Shown piece by piece: positions 57,717 to 64,000 of a DNA stretch of 64,000 bases. The number at the start of each line of letters is the position of its first letter. Position 1 is the first letter of the stretch. This DNA is from Akkermansiaceae bacterium (GTDB lineage Bacteria; Verrucomicrobiota; Verrucomicrobiia; Verrucomicrobiales; Akkermansiaceae). Made by a program: the position numbers and the translations under genes. The DNA lies in the NCBI GenBank assembly GCA_019634595.1, contig JAHCBC010000004.1, positions 496,001 to 560,000 of the forward strand. The letters are read 5' to 3'. Under the pieces are notes generated by a model. It saw only the letters and a program-made list of their open reading frames with translations, made no database searches and had not been told where the DNA came from.

Positions 57717-58277
57717 TCAGGGAGTCACAGAAGGTGCCAAGGAAACCGCAACTTTCACCACTTGCGTTCCCGCGATGAGGTCGTGCAGACAGCGGCGATC
57801 CTTCCTGAAGACCAGCAATACGTTGAACAGCGAGTACAGTCCTCCGACAACGGGCATCAGCCCGATCAGTTGGAAGGACGCATAGCGTTTGAAAACCAGA
57901 TCGATGATGGTGGGCTGTTCGCCTTTCATAGTGACGATCCGTGTTTTCATCACCTTCTTGCCCCAGGTCTGCCCGTTCTGTTTCAGAGGAACATATTGGA
58001 CAGCCATGATCAGCACGAATGCCACCAGACCAACGGCAATGCTTATTGCCGGCCCCACTTTTACCAAATTCCCGGCACTGCCTATGTCGCCAAGGGCGAA
58101 CAGAACATTCCAAATCGGGATTGATAGAAGAAGTCCCACCCATCCTATCAATCCGTCAATCAAAGCGCCCGCAAAACGCTCACCCAAGGTGGCGAGGACG
58201 AGAGGAGATCCCTCGCCCGGCACGGTGACGGGAGTGGGATCGATGGCAGGGGTGGCGTAGGGGTTCACGAAAGTCAT
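57717..58277 (-). CDS. RDD family membrane protein
   Basis: A 186-residue protein with three to four membrane helices. The family's Arg/Asp pattern is seen in LGERFAGALIDGLIGWVG, and later conserved parts are GQTWGKKVMKTRIV and DRRCLHDLIAGTQVV. RDD proteins are mostly uncharacterised; a few act as cation antiporters. A Pro-rich cytoplasmic N-terminus of about 35 residues precedes the first helix. It is convergent with the esterase gene and divergent from the exonuclease gene. Confidence 0.87.
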   Translation of the reverse strand: MTFVNPYATPAIDPTPVTVPGEGSPLVLATLGERFAGALIDGLIGWVGLLLSIPIWNVLFALGDIGSAGNLVKVGPAISIAVGLVAFVLIMAVQYVPLKQNGQTWGKKVMKTRIVTMKGEQPTIIDLVFKRYASFQLIGLMPVVGGLYSLFNVLLVFRKDRRCLHDLIAGTQVVKVAVSLAPSVTP

Positions 58278-58368
58278 CTCACCCGATCCCTAACATACAT
58301 CACCCCTCTCCCTCCCATCAATTTGTCCTGTTCCGCAGTCCGTGTCGCGGCCATCATTCCCCGCCTTC

Positions 58369-58971
58369 ATGCTGATCCGCGATCTGACATTCACCGCAAT
58401 CGACTTTGAATCCGCAGGGACCGCCCGCGGGCAGACGGACGCGCCGATCCAGATCGGCATCGCTTCATGGTCCTTGGCCGCGGATCACCATGACCCTTTC
58501 GTCTCGTATCTGCACACGGACCAACCGATCCACTGGTCCGCCCAAAAAGTCCACGGCATCACACCCGGGCATCTGGCGGACGCCCCCAGCCTGCTCTCGC
58601 TCTGGCCGGAGCTGAAGTCCCGGCTCGGCGGCGCGGTCGTGGTCGCGCACTCGAAAGGCACGGAAAAGAGATTCCTCCGCACCTTCCCCGGGCATGGTTT
58701 CGGGCCGTGGATCGACACCCTCCACCTCGCTCGTGCGGCCTGGCCGGAACTGGCGAAACATTCCCTCGGTGACCTCTGTGATGCACTGGGCGTCACCAGC
58801 ACGATCCAGCCGTTGGTGCCGGGAAAGAACTGGCATGACGCGCTGTTCGATGCGGTGGCATCGCTGGCCGTACTTTCCCAACTCATCCGCCTCCACGATC
58901 TGGCGGAGCATCCGGTGGAGGCCCTGCTGCATCCTGACACCTCCCGCTGGCACCGATCCCGGCGTGGATGA
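58369..58971 (+). CDS. DnaQ-like 3'-5' exonuclease (DEDDh family)
   Basis: A 200-residue exonuclease domain protein. DFESAG (about residue 11) supplies the first acidic pair. IHWSAQKVHGITPGHL is the typical exo loop. VVVAHSKGTEKRFL is exo II, with Ser-Lys replacing the usual Asn and Glu in place of the common Asp. WHDALFDAVASL is exo III with its His and Asp. ATG 58369 gives the usual short N-terminus. It may act in DNA repair or as a proofreading-like nuclease; the altered exo II residues lower certainty of activity. Confidence 0.85.
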   Translation: MLIRDLTFTAIDFESAGTARGQTDAPIQIGIASWSLAADHHDPFVSYLHTDQPIHWSAQKVHGITPGHLADAPSLLSLWPELKSRLGGAVVVAHSKGTEKRFLRTFPGHGFGPWIDTLHLARAAWPELAKHSLGDLCDALGVTSTIQPLVPGKNWHDALFDAVASLAVLSQLIRLHDLAEHPVEALLHPDTSRWHRSRRG

Positions 58972-59034
58972 CACCTTTCGTTCCCGCCGAAACGTCTTTG
59001 CCTACCGCGCATCCGCCGTTAGAGTTGCCCGCCC

Positions 59035-59475
59035 ATGACACAATCACCCCGGCGCACCAGCGGCTCCGTCGCAATGGACGACTACCTCGAGCAGATCCTC
59101 CATCTGATCGAGGAAAAGGGATACGCCCGCGCCGTGGATGTCTCGAAAAACCTCGGCATCTCCCAGGCCAGCGTCACCAACATGCTGCAGCGGCTGGATG
59201 CGGAGGGACTGGTCAAGCATGAGAAATACCGCGGCACCGTCCTCACGGAGGAAGGCCTCCGGATCGCCAGAGCGATCGTCGAGCGGCATGAGACGCTCAC
59301 CCGCTTCCTGCGGCTGTTCGGCATCGATGAGGAGACCATCTACCACGATGTGGAGGGCATGGAGCATCACGTTTCCCGGCCCACGCTAAACGTCATCCGC
59401 GCGCTCGCGGAGACACTGGAGCAGGAACCCGAGCTCCTGAAGCGCATCTCGAAGAAATGTGGCGGCGGAAAATGA
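59035..59475 (+). CDS. mntR: Manganese-responsive regulator MntR (DtxR family)
   Basis: A 146-residue metalloregulator. The N-terminal winged helix (YLEQILHLIEEKGYARAVDV, ISQASVTNMLQRLDAEGLV) and the dimerisation/metal domain (HETLTRFLRLFGID, YHDVEGMEHHVS) closely follow Bacillus MntR. Metal ligand candidates are the Asp near residue 16 (MDDYLEQ), the Glu and His of the EGMEHH helix, and His in ERHETL. It represses Mn uptake genes when Mn2+ is high. No Mn transporter is in this window, and a GNAT gene starts 4 bp downstream. Confidence 0.93.
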   Translation: MTQSPRRTSGSVAMDDYLEQILHLIEEKGYARAVDVSKNLGISQASVTNMLQRLDAEGLVKHEKYRGTVLTEEGLRIARAIVERHETLTRFLRLFGIDEETIYHDVEGMEHHVSRPTLNVIRALAETLEQEPELLKRISKKCGGGK

Positions 59476-59479
59476 AGCG

Positions 59480-59974
59480 ATGATCATCCGTCGCTTGATG
59501 CCTGGCGAAGGAGATCTTTACCGGGAGGTGAGGCTGCGTTCCCTGCTGGACTCACCGGAAGCGTTCGCCACCACCCACGAAGCCGCATCGCAAAGGGATG
59601 CCGCGAGCTGGGCCGCACAGGCGGATGCGTCCGCGACCGGCGGGGACCGCGCGACTTTCATCGTCATCGGAGAATCGCCTCTCGGCCTGGCCGCCATTTA
59701 TCGGGACGCCGATCCTTCTCCCGAAGGCGAGCTGCTGCAGGTATGGATCTCACCGGAACTCCGGGGCAGCGACACCGCCCTACGCCTGATGGAAGTTGCC
59801 TGGAACTGGGCGATGGAAAATGGCTTCAGTCGGATCCGCGCCGAAGTGAAGTCCGACAATGTGAGGGCGCTGCGCTTTTACGAGAAGTGTGGGTTTCATC
59901 AAACGGAGGAAAGACCGTGCGCCGATGACAGCGTGATGCTGATCAAGCCGGTCCGGACATCCGCCGCTTCCTGA
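59480..59974 (+). CDS. GNAT-family N-acetyltransferase
   Basis: A 164-residue acetyltransferase. Core elements are IIRRLMPGEGDLYREVRLRS, LLQVWISPELRGSDTALRLM (acetyl-CoA-binding strand and loop) and VRALRFYEKCGFHQTEER. The start at 59480 (ATG ATC ATC) is chosen because it gives the usual MIIRRL N-terminus and follows the mntR stop by 4 bp. The acceptor is unknown. Its 3' end overlaps the convergent AraC gene by 32 bp. Confidence 0.88.
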   Translation: MIIRRLMPGEGDLYREVRLRSLLDSPEAFATTHEAASQRDAASWAAQADASATGGDRATFIVIGESPLGLAAIYRDADPSPEGELLQVWISPELRGSDTALRLMEVAWNWAMENGFSRIRAEVKSDNVRALRFYEKCGFHQTEERPCADDSVMLIKPVRTSAAS

Positions 59975-60854
59975 ACTCCCTGGGGCTGCATCCCTTTTCA
60001 CGGCGGAACAGCCGGTTGAAAAACGAGATCTCCCCGAAGCCGCAGTTCAGTGCGATCTCCGTGATGGATTTCTCTGTCTCCATGAGTTCCGCACAGGCCG
60101 CCTGGAGCCGCAGCTTGATCACGAACGCGCTCATGGTCCGGCCGGCGTGTTCCTTGAACTGGCGGGCGAAGGTCGGACGGCTCATACCGGTGAGTTTCAG
60201 GAGGTCCCCGATCCGGATCTCCTCTCGGAAATGGCCGACCATGTATCGGACAGCGGCCGCTATCGCCGGTTGGTGCCTTGAACCTGTTCCGGCGAAGGAG
60301 CGCGACGAAAGGATGTCCCGATCCTTCTTCGGCATGTCCGCGAGAGCTGTGAACAGTTCGATCAATCTGGAAAGACGCTCTCCGGCTTTCATGCGGCCCA
60401 TATCTTCCAGCAAGGTGGCCACGCGGGCGGCGGTGCGCCCCTTCAGGCGGAACCCCCTTTCCGCCTCTCCGAACACCTTGCGGACAGCGGAGAGTTCGGC
60501 GAATTCCCAGATGGGGTGGGCCGTGGGGAAATGCCACTGGATGGAGACTCCGGCATTTCCTCCGGGTGCATGCCAGTAGTGGGGCAGATTGCTTCCCAAC
60601 AGAACCAAGTCCCCGGCATCGAATTCACCAATGTGATCCCCAACGAACCGGGTTCCCTTTCCTTTTGTGAAAAGGGTGAGTTCCATCTCCACATGGTGGT
60701 GCCAGTGTACCCCCTCTCCTCCGATCCGCTTTTTCGTTCCATCCGGCTGCACGGAATCCACCTCCCGCAGATTCCTGGTCCAGCAGATGGCACGGAATGC
60801 CTGCCCGTCAGGAGGGTCGATGGTTTCACGGAGGCCTTTCACCGGCACTTTCAT
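59943..60854 (-). CDS. AraC-family regulator, probably of sugar use
   Basis: A 303-residue regulator. A cupin sensor (VHWHHHVEMELTLFTKGKG, FDAGDLVLLGSNLPHYWH) is followed by paired helix-turn-helix motifs (IGDLLKLTGMSRPTFARQFK and SITEIALNCGFGEISFFNRLF). ATG 60854 is chosen because AAAGGAG lies 4-5 nt before it; an in-frame ATG at 60869 is also possible. It is divergent from the xylose isomerase gene, with 104 bp between the starts, so it is a likely local activator. Confidence 0.88.
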   Translation of the reverse strand: MKVPVKGLRETIDPPDGQAFRAICWTRNLREVDSVQPDGTKKRIGGEGVHWHHHVEMELTLFTKGKGTRFVGDHIGEFDAGDLVLLGSNLPHYWHAPGGNAGVSIQWHFPTAHPIWEFAELSAVRKVFGEAERGFRLKGRTAARVATLLEDMGRMKAGERLSRLIELFTALADMPKKDRDILSSRSFAGTGSRHQPAIAAAVRYMVGHFREEIRIGDLLKLTGMSRPTFARQFKEHAGRTMSAFVIKLRLQAACAELMETEKSITEIALNCGFGEISFFNRLFRREKGCSPREFRKRRMSGPA

Positions 60855-60958
60855 CGCACTCCTTTTCATAAATCCCAATCCTTTTTGAGACAATCATCCC
60901 ATAAATTGAGCGAGCGCACGTAGAAGCCGCACCACTTCCGTGCATGATGGGTCCAACT

Positions 60959-61990
60959 ATGAGCACGCAAACCCAATACCGGTTCTCCTTTGGTCCATGG
61001 AACATCAGCGAAGGTGGCGATCCCTTCGGCCCGGACTCCCGCCCCGCGTTCCCCCATGAGGAAAAGTTCGCGCTCTACCGCCCGCTGGGTTTCGAGGGCG
61101 TGCAGTTCCACGATGACGATGTGGTTCCGGGGATCGATGGCCTCAGCGCGGCGCAGATCTCCTCGAAGGCCGCCGAGGTGAAGGCGATGCTGGACAACCA
61201 GGGCCTGACCCCGGAGTTCGTCGCGCCCCGCCTGTGGTTCGCGGATGAGACGGTGGACGGTGGCTATACCTCCAACAGTGCCTCCGACCGGGCCTATGCC
61301 TGGGATCGCACGAAGAAGACCATCGACATCGCGAATGCCATCGGCTCGAAGGCGATCGTCCTGTGGCTGGCCCGGGAAGGCACCTACATCCGCGAGGCGA
61401 AGGACGCGAAGCTGGCCTACCAGCGCATCCTTGAGACGATCAACAACGTGCTGGAATACGACAAGGACATCGAGATCTGGATCGAGCCGAAGCCGAATGA
61501 ACCGACCGACCAGGCGTATGTTCCGACCATCGGCCACGCCATCGCGCTTTCCTATGCCTCCACCGACCACAGGCGGGTGAAGGGCCTCATCGAGAGCGCC
61601 CACGCCATGCTCGCCGGGCTGGATGCCAGTGATGAAATGGCCTTCGCGCTCGCCCATGACAAGCTGGGCAGCGTCCACCTCAACGACCAGAACGGCCTGA
61701 AGTATGACCAGGACAAGAATTTCGGTTCCGCCAACCTCCGCGCCGCCTTCAACCAGGTGCGGGTGCTGGAGGAGTCCGGCTATGACGCGTTCATCGGTCT
61801 CGATGTGAAGGCCATCCGCACGCAGAAGGGCAACCCGGTCACCGACCATCTGAAAAACTCACGGGAAATCTTCCTTCATCTGGTCGGCAAATACCGGTCG
61901 ATGGATCAGGGTCTGGTCCAGCAGTTCCGGGATGCGCGGGACTACGAGGCGCTGGAACTTTACATTATCCGCCATCTGCTGGGCATCTGA
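60959..61990 (+). CDS. xylA: Xylose isomerase (class I-like TIM barrel)
   Basis: A 343-residue isomerase of the short Actinoplanes/Streptomyces-like class. It has FGPWNISEGGDPFGP, VQFHDDDVVPG with the catalytic His, the metal-binding IWIEPKPNEPTDQ, GSVHLNDQNGLKYDQD and the terminal HLLGI. It interconverts xylose and xylulose (also glucose and fructose). ATG 60959 gives the family N-terminus (MSTQTQYRFSFG). It is divergent from an AraC regulator; no xylulokinase is nearby, so the pathway is completed elsewhere. Confidence 0.92.
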   Translation: MSTQTQYRFSFGPWNISEGGDPFGPDSRPAFPHEEKFALYRPLGFEGVQFHDDDVVPGIDGLSAAQISSKAAEVKAMLDNQGLTPEFVAPRLWFADETVDGGYTSNSASDRAYAWDRTKKTIDIANAIGSKAIVLWLAREGTYIREAKDAKLAYQRILETINNVLEYDKDIEIWIEPKPNEPTDQAYVPTIGHAIALSYASTDHRRVKGLIESAHAMLAGLDASDEMAFALAHDKLGSVHLNDQNGLKYDQDKNFGSANLRAAFNQVRVLEESGYDAFIGLDVKAIRTQKGNPVTDHLKNSREIFLHLVGKYRSMDQGLVQQFRDARDYEALELYIIRHLLGI

Positions 61991-62085
61991 TTCCCTGTTG
62001 GCCGGTGGTCCGGATGGAACGCATGTTTTCGATCCATTTCGTCCGCAAATCGATCCGGCCTGCGGTTATCCTTCCAACCTCCAGG

Positions 62086-62113
62086 GGGAATCCCGATATT
62101 CGGGGATATTCCC
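62086..62113 (+). promoter_or_regulatory. Hairpin in the leader of the aldolase gene
   Basis: GGGAAT/ATTCCC and CCCGA/TCGGG stack into an 11-bp interrupted hairpin ending 21 bp before the aldolase ATG. There is no U-tract, so it is more likely a translational or regulatory element than a terminator. Confidence 0.45.
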
Positions 62114-62134
62114 GGAACGACTCCTCTCCTCTCC

Positions 62135-62968
62135 ATGAAATCCTACCGTCTCAACCGTCTTTTCAATCCGAAGTCGAACCGCTGTTTCGACGTCGCCGTG
62201 GACCACGGTTTCTTCAACCAACCCGGCTTCCTCCAGGGCATCGAGGACATCCGCAAGGCCATCGAAATCCTGGTCGATGCGAACCCGGACGCGATCCAGC
62301 TCACGCTGGGCCAGGCACGCCATCTCCAGTCCATCCCCGGAAAGCAGAAGCCGGCGCTGGTGCTGCGCACGGACGTGGCGAACGTCTATGGCAAGGAACT
62401 GCTCTCCACCAGCTTCAGCCTGATGATCGAGGAAACGATGCTGCAGGCGGTCCGCAATGACGCCGCCTGTGTGTGCGTGAACCTCTTCCAGATCCCCGGC
62501 GCGCCGGAAGTGCACAAGCAGTGCGTGGAAAACATCCTCCGGCTGAAGCCACAGGCGGACTACTACGGCATGCCGATGATGGTTGAGCCGTTGGTGTTCC
62601 AGCCGAACGAAATCGGCGGAGGCTATATGGTCGATGGGGATCTGACGAAGATCACCCACCTCGTCCGGCAGGCGGTGGAACTGGGAGCGGATGTCATCAA
62701 AGCGGATCCCACCTCCGACGCATCCGAATATCACAAGGTCATCGAGGCCGCGGGCGGAATCCCGGTGCTGGTCCGTGGCGGTGGCCGGGTGAGCGACCGT
62801 GAAATCCTCGAACGCACCCACGTGCTGATGCAGCAGGGAGCCAGCGGCATCGTCTATGGCCGGAACGTGATCCAGCACCCGAATCCGAAAGGCATCGTCG
62901 CGGCGCTGATGGCGCTCGTGCATGATGATGCGGATGTGGACGCGGCGGAGAAACTGATCGCCGGATGA
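62135..62968 (+). CDS. Class I aldolase of the DhnA/LsrF type
   Basis: A 277-residue TIM-barrel aldolase. FDVAVDHGFF resembles the DhnA/FbaB start, AVELGADVIKADPTSDAS contains the probable Schiff-base lysine, and PVLVRGGGRVSDREIL plus GASGIVYGRNVIQH form the phosphate-binding end. Relatives include archaeal-type fructose-bisphosphate aldolase and LsrF, so the substrate is a phosphorylated ketose or similar. It follows xylA on the same strand after 144 bp. Confidence 0.87.
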   Translation: MKSYRLNRLFNPKSNRCFDVAVDHGFFNQPGFLQGIEDIRKAIEILVDANPDAIQLTLGQARHLQSIPGKQKPALVLRTDVANVYGKELLSTSFSLMIEETMLQAVRNDAACVCVNLFQIPGAPEVHKQCVENILRLKPQADYYGMPMMVEPLVFQPNEIGGGYMVDGDLTKITHLVRQAVELGADVIKADPTSDASEYHKVIEAAGGIPVLVRGGGRVSDREILERTHVLMQQGASGIVYGRNVIQHPNPKGIVAALMALVHDDADVDAAEKLIAG

Positions 62969-62991
62969 CTTCCGCGGGAACGGAGCTTTTC

Positions 62992-63086
62992 AACCACTGA
63001 TTCAACGGATTAAACAGATTACACTGATTTCCAGAGAATGATCCGGAGGCTCTTTCCGAATCCGTAAATCCGTGTAATCCGTGGTT
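62992..63086. repeat. Imperfect inverted repeat of GGATT-type units
   Basis: 62992-63011 and 63067-63086 are inverted copies at 17 of 20 positions. Each arm has repeated units like ACGGATTA or ACTGATTT, and a third unit lies at 63012-63030. It looks like a dispersed intergenic repeat that folds as a hairpin between the aldolase and the oxidase gene. Confidence 0.65.
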
Positions 63087-63125
63087 TCAGATAGTCCCTC
63101 CACATTCTGGATCAGCCGATCTCCC

Positions 63126-64000
63126 ATGCACCCGCTCGCCAGACAACTCGCCGCCATCACGGGGGAAGGGAACGTCCTCACGAAAACCGAGGACCTGATC
63201 CCCTATGGCTTCGACGGCACGGCGGCGCTGAAAGGCGGCGCGGGGGTCGTGGTCTTTCCGCAGGATACGGAACAGGTCGCGGCGTGCGTGAAACTGGCGG
63301 CGGAGGCGGGCGTTCCCATCGTGACCCGTGGGTCGGGTACCGGCCTGAGCGGCGGCAGCGTCCCCTCCCCGGACGCCATCGTGCTGTGCACGGTGAACAT
63401 GGACCGCATCCTGGGGGTCGATCCGAAGAACCTCACGCTCCGCGCCCAGCCCGGTGCCATCACCCAGAAGATCGATGAGGCGGCGGCGGCGCACGGGCTT
63501 TTCTATCCTCCTGATCCGGGGTCGATGAAGATCAGCACCATCGGCGGCAATGTGGCGGAGAACTCCGGCGGGCTGCGCGGCCTGAAATACGGGGTGACCC
63601 GTGACTATGTGATGGGGCTGGAAATCGTGCTGCCCTCCGGGGAGATCGTCCGGCTCGGCAACGCGTGTGTCAAAGACGTGGCGGGCTACTCCCTCAAGGA
63701 TCTTTTCATCGGCTCCGAAGGCACGCTCGGCATCATCACGGAGGTCCTGCTGAAGCTGCTCCCCCGCCCCGCCGCGCGGCGGACGATGCTGGCCACCTAT
63801 GAACGGATGGAGGATGCGGCTGAAACCGTGTCCGCCATCATCGCGGAGAAGATCATCCCCTGCACGCTGGAGTTCCTGGACCGGATGACGATCCGCTGTG
63901 TGGAGGACTATGCGAAGATCGGCCTTCCGCTCGATTGCGAGGCGCTCCTGCTGATGGAAACGGACGGCCATCCCGCCGCGGTGGAGGACGAGGCCGCGCA
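63126..64000 (+). CDS. FAD-linked oxidase, GlcD-like (glycolate/lactate oxidase), truncated by the window end
   Basis: The first 291 residues are present. The PCMH-type FAD domain is clear: YGFDGTAALKGGAGVVVFPQ, VPIVTRGSGTGLSGGS, FYPPDPGSMKISTIGGNVAE, NSGGLRGLKYGVTRDYV and DLFIGSEGTLGIITEVLLK. These match GlcD and D-lactate dehydrogenase subunits that oxidise 2-hydroxy acids and pass electrons to quinone or partner subunits. The frame is open to the last base. The start MHPLARQLAAI is preceded by an intergenic repeat. The genes that follow, possibly glcE/glcF, lie outside. Confidence 0.93.
   Translation, partial: MHPLARQLAAITGEGNVLTKTEDLIPYGFDGTAALKGGAGVVVFPQDTEQVAACVKLAAEAGVPIVTRGSGTGLSGGSVPSPDAIVLCTVNMDRILGVDPKNLTLRAQPGAITQKIDEAAAAHGLFYPPDPGSMKISTIGGNVAENSGGLRGLKYGVTRDYVMGLEIVLPSGEIVRLGNACVKDVAGYSLKDLFIGSEGTLGIITEVLLKLLPRPAARRTMLATYERMEDAAETVSAIIAEKIIPCTLEFLDRMTIRCVEDYAKIGLPLDCEALLLMETDGHPAAVEDEAA

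Overview
The window looks like chromosome from a GC-rich, free-living member of the Verrucomicrobia, most like Luteolibacter and relatives (Verrucomicrobiaceae). The basis is an association of traits rather than a marker gene: PEP-CTERM secreted proteins with a PEP-CTERM-type CAAX protease, an ECF sigma factor coupled to a FecR/LamG protein, a DUF1080 protein, several secreted FAD_oxidored proteins, a GreA with a very long N-terminal extension, and a MoxR/DUF58/BatA/VWA operon. Genus is an inference.

Layout. 1-5.9 kb is a decaying accessory region. A 2802-bp IS1-family element (356-3157; perfect 19-bp inverted repeats, 8-bp target duplication) splits an OmpH/Skp-like lipoprotein gene. It carries four passenger ORFs, a tRNA-like gene and a strongly foldable stretch. 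The target operon also contains a 5'-truncated ABC-2 permease and a small membrane protein. tRNA-Tyr follows. 6-9.7 kb: monooxygenase, CAAX-type protease and aminotransferase in one operon, then a guanidinium exporter preceded by a guanidine-II (mini-ykkC) riboswitch. 9.9-24 kb: secreted and membrane-anchored proteins of unknown role, enolase, a GreA-domain protein, two PEP-CTERM proteins, an AraC regulator divergent from a Tat-exported oxidoreductase, PhyH dioxygenase, and the ECF/FecR-LamG pair. 25-28 kb: ApbE, a secreted FAD oxidoreductase and a DUF4405/DUF2271-like membrane protein. 28-33 kb: nucleoside hydrolase, then the SAM cycle (ahcY, metK) divergent from an ArsR-methyltransferase fusion. 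33-38 kb: small lipoproteins, a D,D-carboxypeptidase, bioF, DUF1080, ftsY. 39-43.9 kb: glycine cleavage system gcvT-gcvH-gcvP and a Nudix hydrolase. 44-46.7 kb: a Rnk-like factor and gdhA behind a long structured leader, flanked by two copies of an unrecognised structured RNA/terminator and followed by a REP doublet. 46.7-48.3 kb: rpsM-rpsK-rpsD without rpoA-rplQ. 48.5-55.6 kb: MoxR-DUF58-BatA-VWA operon interrupted at two gene junctions by four-helix-bundle (S23) genes flanked by inverted repeats. 55.6-64 kb: esterase, RDD protein, exonuclease, MntR, GNAT, AraC/xylose isomerase, class I aldolase and the start of a GlcD-like oxidase.

The observations most worth following are: (1) the S23 modules, one of which would sit in the loop of an uninterrupted 37-bp RNA helix in the operon transcript, resembling 23S rRNA intervening sequences but in an mRNA; (2) the duplicated RNA with a compensatory base-pair change around the rnk-like/gdhA locus, plus the multi-hairpin leader; and (3) the IS1-type element with its passenger genes and tRNA-like gene.
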